A stretch of 64,000 nucleotides of DNA from Desmodesmus armatus (lineage: Eukaryota > Chlorophyta > Chlorophyceae > Sphaeropleales > Scenedesmaceae). How positions within the stretch are numbered: position 1 is the first letter of the stretch; every line of letters begins with the position of its first letter. The notes beneath the pieces are model-generated. The model was not told the DNA's origin. It did not search any database and was given only the letters and a program-made list of their open reading frames with translations. Shown piece by piece: positions 61,342 to 64,000 of the stretch. Both the position numbers and the translations under genes were made by a program. The DNA is taken from the NCBI GenBank assembly GCA_007449985.2, contig VIIQ02000047.1:62001-126000 (forward strand), given 5' to 3'.

Positions 61342-62645
61342 ATGCAGCAAGGCAGTCAGGATGCAAGCGTGTATGCCACCCTGCATCAGTTGACAGGTCT
61401 TCTTGGATTGGCGCTGCAGCAGCTGCTGACATTGCAACACCCGCACCAGCAGCAGCAGGTGCATCTGCTACAGCAGCAGACCCCAGCGCAGCAGCAGCAG
61501 GACGTGCAAACAGACCTACTGCCAGTGACGTCATTCCAGCCCCGCAGTTTGGTTGGGCCATGGCCGCAGATCTCCCCCGCCCTCCCAGCAGTAGCTGCTG
61601 GCGCCCCAAATCACCTACAGCTGTGGGGCCTCGCCCAGGCTGCTCAGCTAGCTGCTGGACTCAACACAGGACCCACACAGCCACCAGCAGCGGCAGCAGC
61701 AGCAGCAGGTGTAGCAGCAGCTGGACAGCAGCATGTGCCGGTGGGGACTGCAGCAGCAGGAGGGGTCTCTCCTGCTGCCCCCGACCAGCCTGCTGCTACA
61801 GAGGCCTTCCCTGACCCCACAAACGATGTGGGGGAGGTGGAGCAGCAGCAGGAGGAGGATGAGGAGCAGGAGGAGGGGCACAGCAGGCCCAAAAAGCAGC
61901 AGCAGACTGGCGCGGAGGGGCAGGGTGTTATGGATGAGCCCATGTCACCCTCTGGTGGTGTTGTGAGGCAGAAACGGGACCTGCCCAGCCCAGCAGCAGC
62001 AGCAGCAGCAGCAGCACCTGCCTCACCAGTCCCTTCAGAGCCCATCAGCAGCAGCAGCGGCAGCAGCTTCGGCGCAGCAGCTGAGGAGGAGCAGCAGCAG
62101 GAAGATGAGGGTGACGATGCAGCAGACAGTGGGGAGGCAGCAGCAGCAGCAGCAGGACCAGGTGCTGCTGCTGCTGTTGCTGCTGCTGCTATCAGTGTGC
62201 GTTTGGGTGACCCTGAGGTTGTGTCAGGCCGGCGCTCTGCCTGCTGCACCATTGTGCGCTGCAGCCAACAAGGTGTGTGCGTGTGTGGGTGGGTGGGGGA
62301 GGGGGGGGGGGAGGGGTCTGGAGGATTGGGGAGGAAAGGGGAAGGCTGTGCTGTGCAGAGAAGTATGATCATCACAGCTTGACCTTGAGCTGCTTGTGTT
62401 CATAGCGCTGTACCCTTCAGTTCATTCTGAGCAGACCGCCCAAGGCAGCACTCATGCTGCCGCTGCAAGGTGCAGGATGTGGCACCAGCTAGGCCACTCC
62501 CGTCCCAGTGATGCTGCTTATGTTGCCATCATGGAGACACTGTCAGGCACTGCTGCTCTGCTGTGCACATGCTCTGCTGGGGTGGTGGGAAGATGCTGCT
62601 GCAATGCTGGTGCGAGCTATTCTCATGCTTACCTGCTGGTGCTGG

Positions 62646-62726
<81 letters not shown>

Positions 62727-64000
62727 CAGGCACAGGTGTGACCCTTGGTGTGTTCAGCAATGACCGGCTGGTGTTGGCTGACGCAGACCTGGACGAAGAC
62801 GAACTGCTGCCCAACGATGACATGTGAGCCGGGGGGGGGGGGGGGGGCAGCGCTGCAGCTGGGGGCTGGGCTGGAGGACATCACATGCCTTGAGGGGGGG
62901 GGGGGCTCCAGCGGCACCCAGCTAGCTGGCGGGTACTGCTTGCACACACTCTGCAGCAGTAGCGGCGGGCTGGGGAAAAGCCACTGCGTACATGCTGCTG
63001 ATGTTGATGCCGAACAGCTGTGGTAGATTCAATTGCTTTGTACCACATGCATTTGTCCATTCTGTAGATTTGCAAAGCACCAACTGCTCTCACCGCGGCC
63101 ACATTGTTCCCTGTCACCTGACCTCATCCCCTGTATCTCCCCCCCCCCTGCCACCATCCCAGCCCCCCTGAGTTGCTGTCAGGTGGTGTTGACTTCAGCA
63201 CCATGCAGCAGGACTACCAGCTGCTGCTGCTGGCTCGACTGGACCTGAAGAGGCAGGCACTGGGCTGGACACACAGGGAGCAGCAGGAGGGGGGTGCAGG
63301 CAAGGGCAGCGGGAGGGACGCAGTGCAGGGGGGGCAGGAGGGTGAGGGTGGTGAGGAGGGGGAGGAGGGCCTGGCATGGGGCTCACAGGAGCAGCAGCAA
63401 GAGGAGCAAGAGGAGCAGGAGGAAGAGCAGGAGGAGGGAGACGAGGCACCAGCACGGTGAGCTGGCAGGGGGGCGGGGAGGAGCCATGGCGCTGGGGCAT
63501 CATGCTAAATGGCAGGATTACAATTCTGGCTTGTGAAAGGGCCACACTCACATGCTTGTGTTTGGTGCTGTGCATGTACAATGTGAGAGTGAGGCAGCGC
63601 AGGCGTGCTCACACCTTGCACAGCACAGCAGCAACATCAACATGTCAGCATCAATGCGCAATTGACGATAGGCGCGCGTGTGTCTTGGCGCTTCAATTGC
63701 CTGTTGTGCCTGTGGCTGCATGTATGTGGCTCCTGCAGGGCATCCCGCAAGCAGCAACACCCCCAGCGCAAACCAGCAGCAGCAGCAGCAGACACCCGGA
63801 TGCTGCTGGGTGTGACACACCTAGGGGACGATGATGATGATGACACTCAACAGCAGCAGGCGGGTGGTATGTTTGGCTCGATGATGCAGCACATGGCAGC
63901 AGCAGGGGTCAACATGGCTCCTAATGCTGCTGGCGAGGAGGGTGGCGGGGAAGGGAGCCCAGCAGCAGCAGCAGCAGCAGGTGGTGGTGGTGTGTTCAGC
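61342..64000 (+). CDS. acidic Gln/Ala-rich protein, runs off the window
   Basis: Exon 1 (61342-62272) begins at MQQGSQDASVYATLHQLTGL and is full of Gln, Ala and acidic runs (EQQQEEDEEQEEG, EEEQQQEDEGDDAADSGEAA), ending ISVRLGDPEVVSGRRSACCT before a GTGTGT donor. Next, a stretch from 62406 starts ALYPSVHSEQTAQGSTHAAA. Later exons are FSNDRLVLADADLDEDELLP (about 62730-62820), GGVDFSTMQQDYQLLLLARL with WTHREQQ and a Glu/Gln-rich end (about 63180-63457, donor CG|GTGAGC), and from 63739 ASRKQQHPQRKP then HLGDDDDDD and MFGSMMQHMAAAGVNMAPNA, open to base 64000. The join of the second to third exon across the CTG repeat is uncertain. No domain is recognised; the composition suggests a nuclear, disordered protein. 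Confidence 0.6.
62648..62725. repeat. (CTG)26 microsatellite
   Basis: A pure CTG run on the plus strand inside the right-end gene, ending at a GGCAG acceptor-like sequence. It is more likely intron than a coding poly-Leu run. Confidence 0.95.

Noticed and set aside
61644..62375. 243-codon minus-strand Ser/Ala-rich frame
   Set aside because: Antisense to the Gln/Ala-rich exon of the right-end gene; low complexity only.
62396..62827. Continuous plus-strand frame with about 30 leucines in a row
   Set aside because: The leucines are the (CTG)26 microsatellite; it ends exactly at an acceptor-like GGCAG, so an intron is more likely than a poly-Leu protein.

Overview
The window looks like nuclear DNA of a green alga, most likely a chlamydomonadalean (volvocalean) chlorophyte. 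Four things point there: two octotricopeptide-repeat (OPR) proteins with a RAP domain, a TKL-type kinase with long low-complexity inserts, many short GT-AG introns, and TGTAA polyadenylation signals shortly after several stop codons. Coding exons are also very rich in CAG (Gln) and GCN (Ala). The species cannot be named from the sequence alone. Exon joins below were worked out by hand from splice motifs, reading phase and remembered family alignments; no database search was run.

Layout. 0-2 kb: exons of an unrecognised membrane protein(s), minus strand. 2.1-8.9 kb, minus strand: a tandem pair of closely related OPR-RAP genes with the C-terminal half of an rsmH-type rRNA methyltransferase between them. 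9.3-17.6 kb, minus: a ten-exon gene joining an N-terminal WD40 region to a giant Gln/Ala coiled coil. 18.4-22.6 kb, plus: a TKL Ser/Thr kinase with about 260 residues inserted in its activation segment and a CaaX-like tail. 22.6-29.7 kb: T/G-rich sequence holding a phase-consistent chain of short plus-strand exons of an unknown gene. 29.7-32.9 kb: A/C-rich sequence with no supportable gene. 32.9-44.9 kb, minus, head to tail: an unknown putative plastid protein, GAR1 (box H/ACA snoRNP), RPN11 (proteasome lid deubiquitinase, with a one-base frameshift in exon 1) and PRP18 (second-step splicing factor). 46.6-47.7 kb, plus: histone variant H2A.Z. 49.5-61.1 kb, minus: a BAH-domain DNA cytosine-5 methyltransferase of at least 19 exons with a LINE fragment in one intron. 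61.3-64 kb, plus: the start of an acidic Gln/Ala-rich protein that runs off the window.

Function. These are mostly housekeeping nuclear functions that do not form one pathway: proteolysis, splicing, rRNA pseudouridylation, chromatin (H2A.Z and the methyltransferase lie tail to tail), and organelle RNA metabolism (OPR-RAP proteins and the rsmH relic). The strongest points for a second look are the divergent motif VI of the methyltransferase, the kinase insert, the OPR/rsmH cluster, the unknown short-exon gene, the RPN11 frameshift, and the contrast between exonic CAG and intronic CUG repeats.
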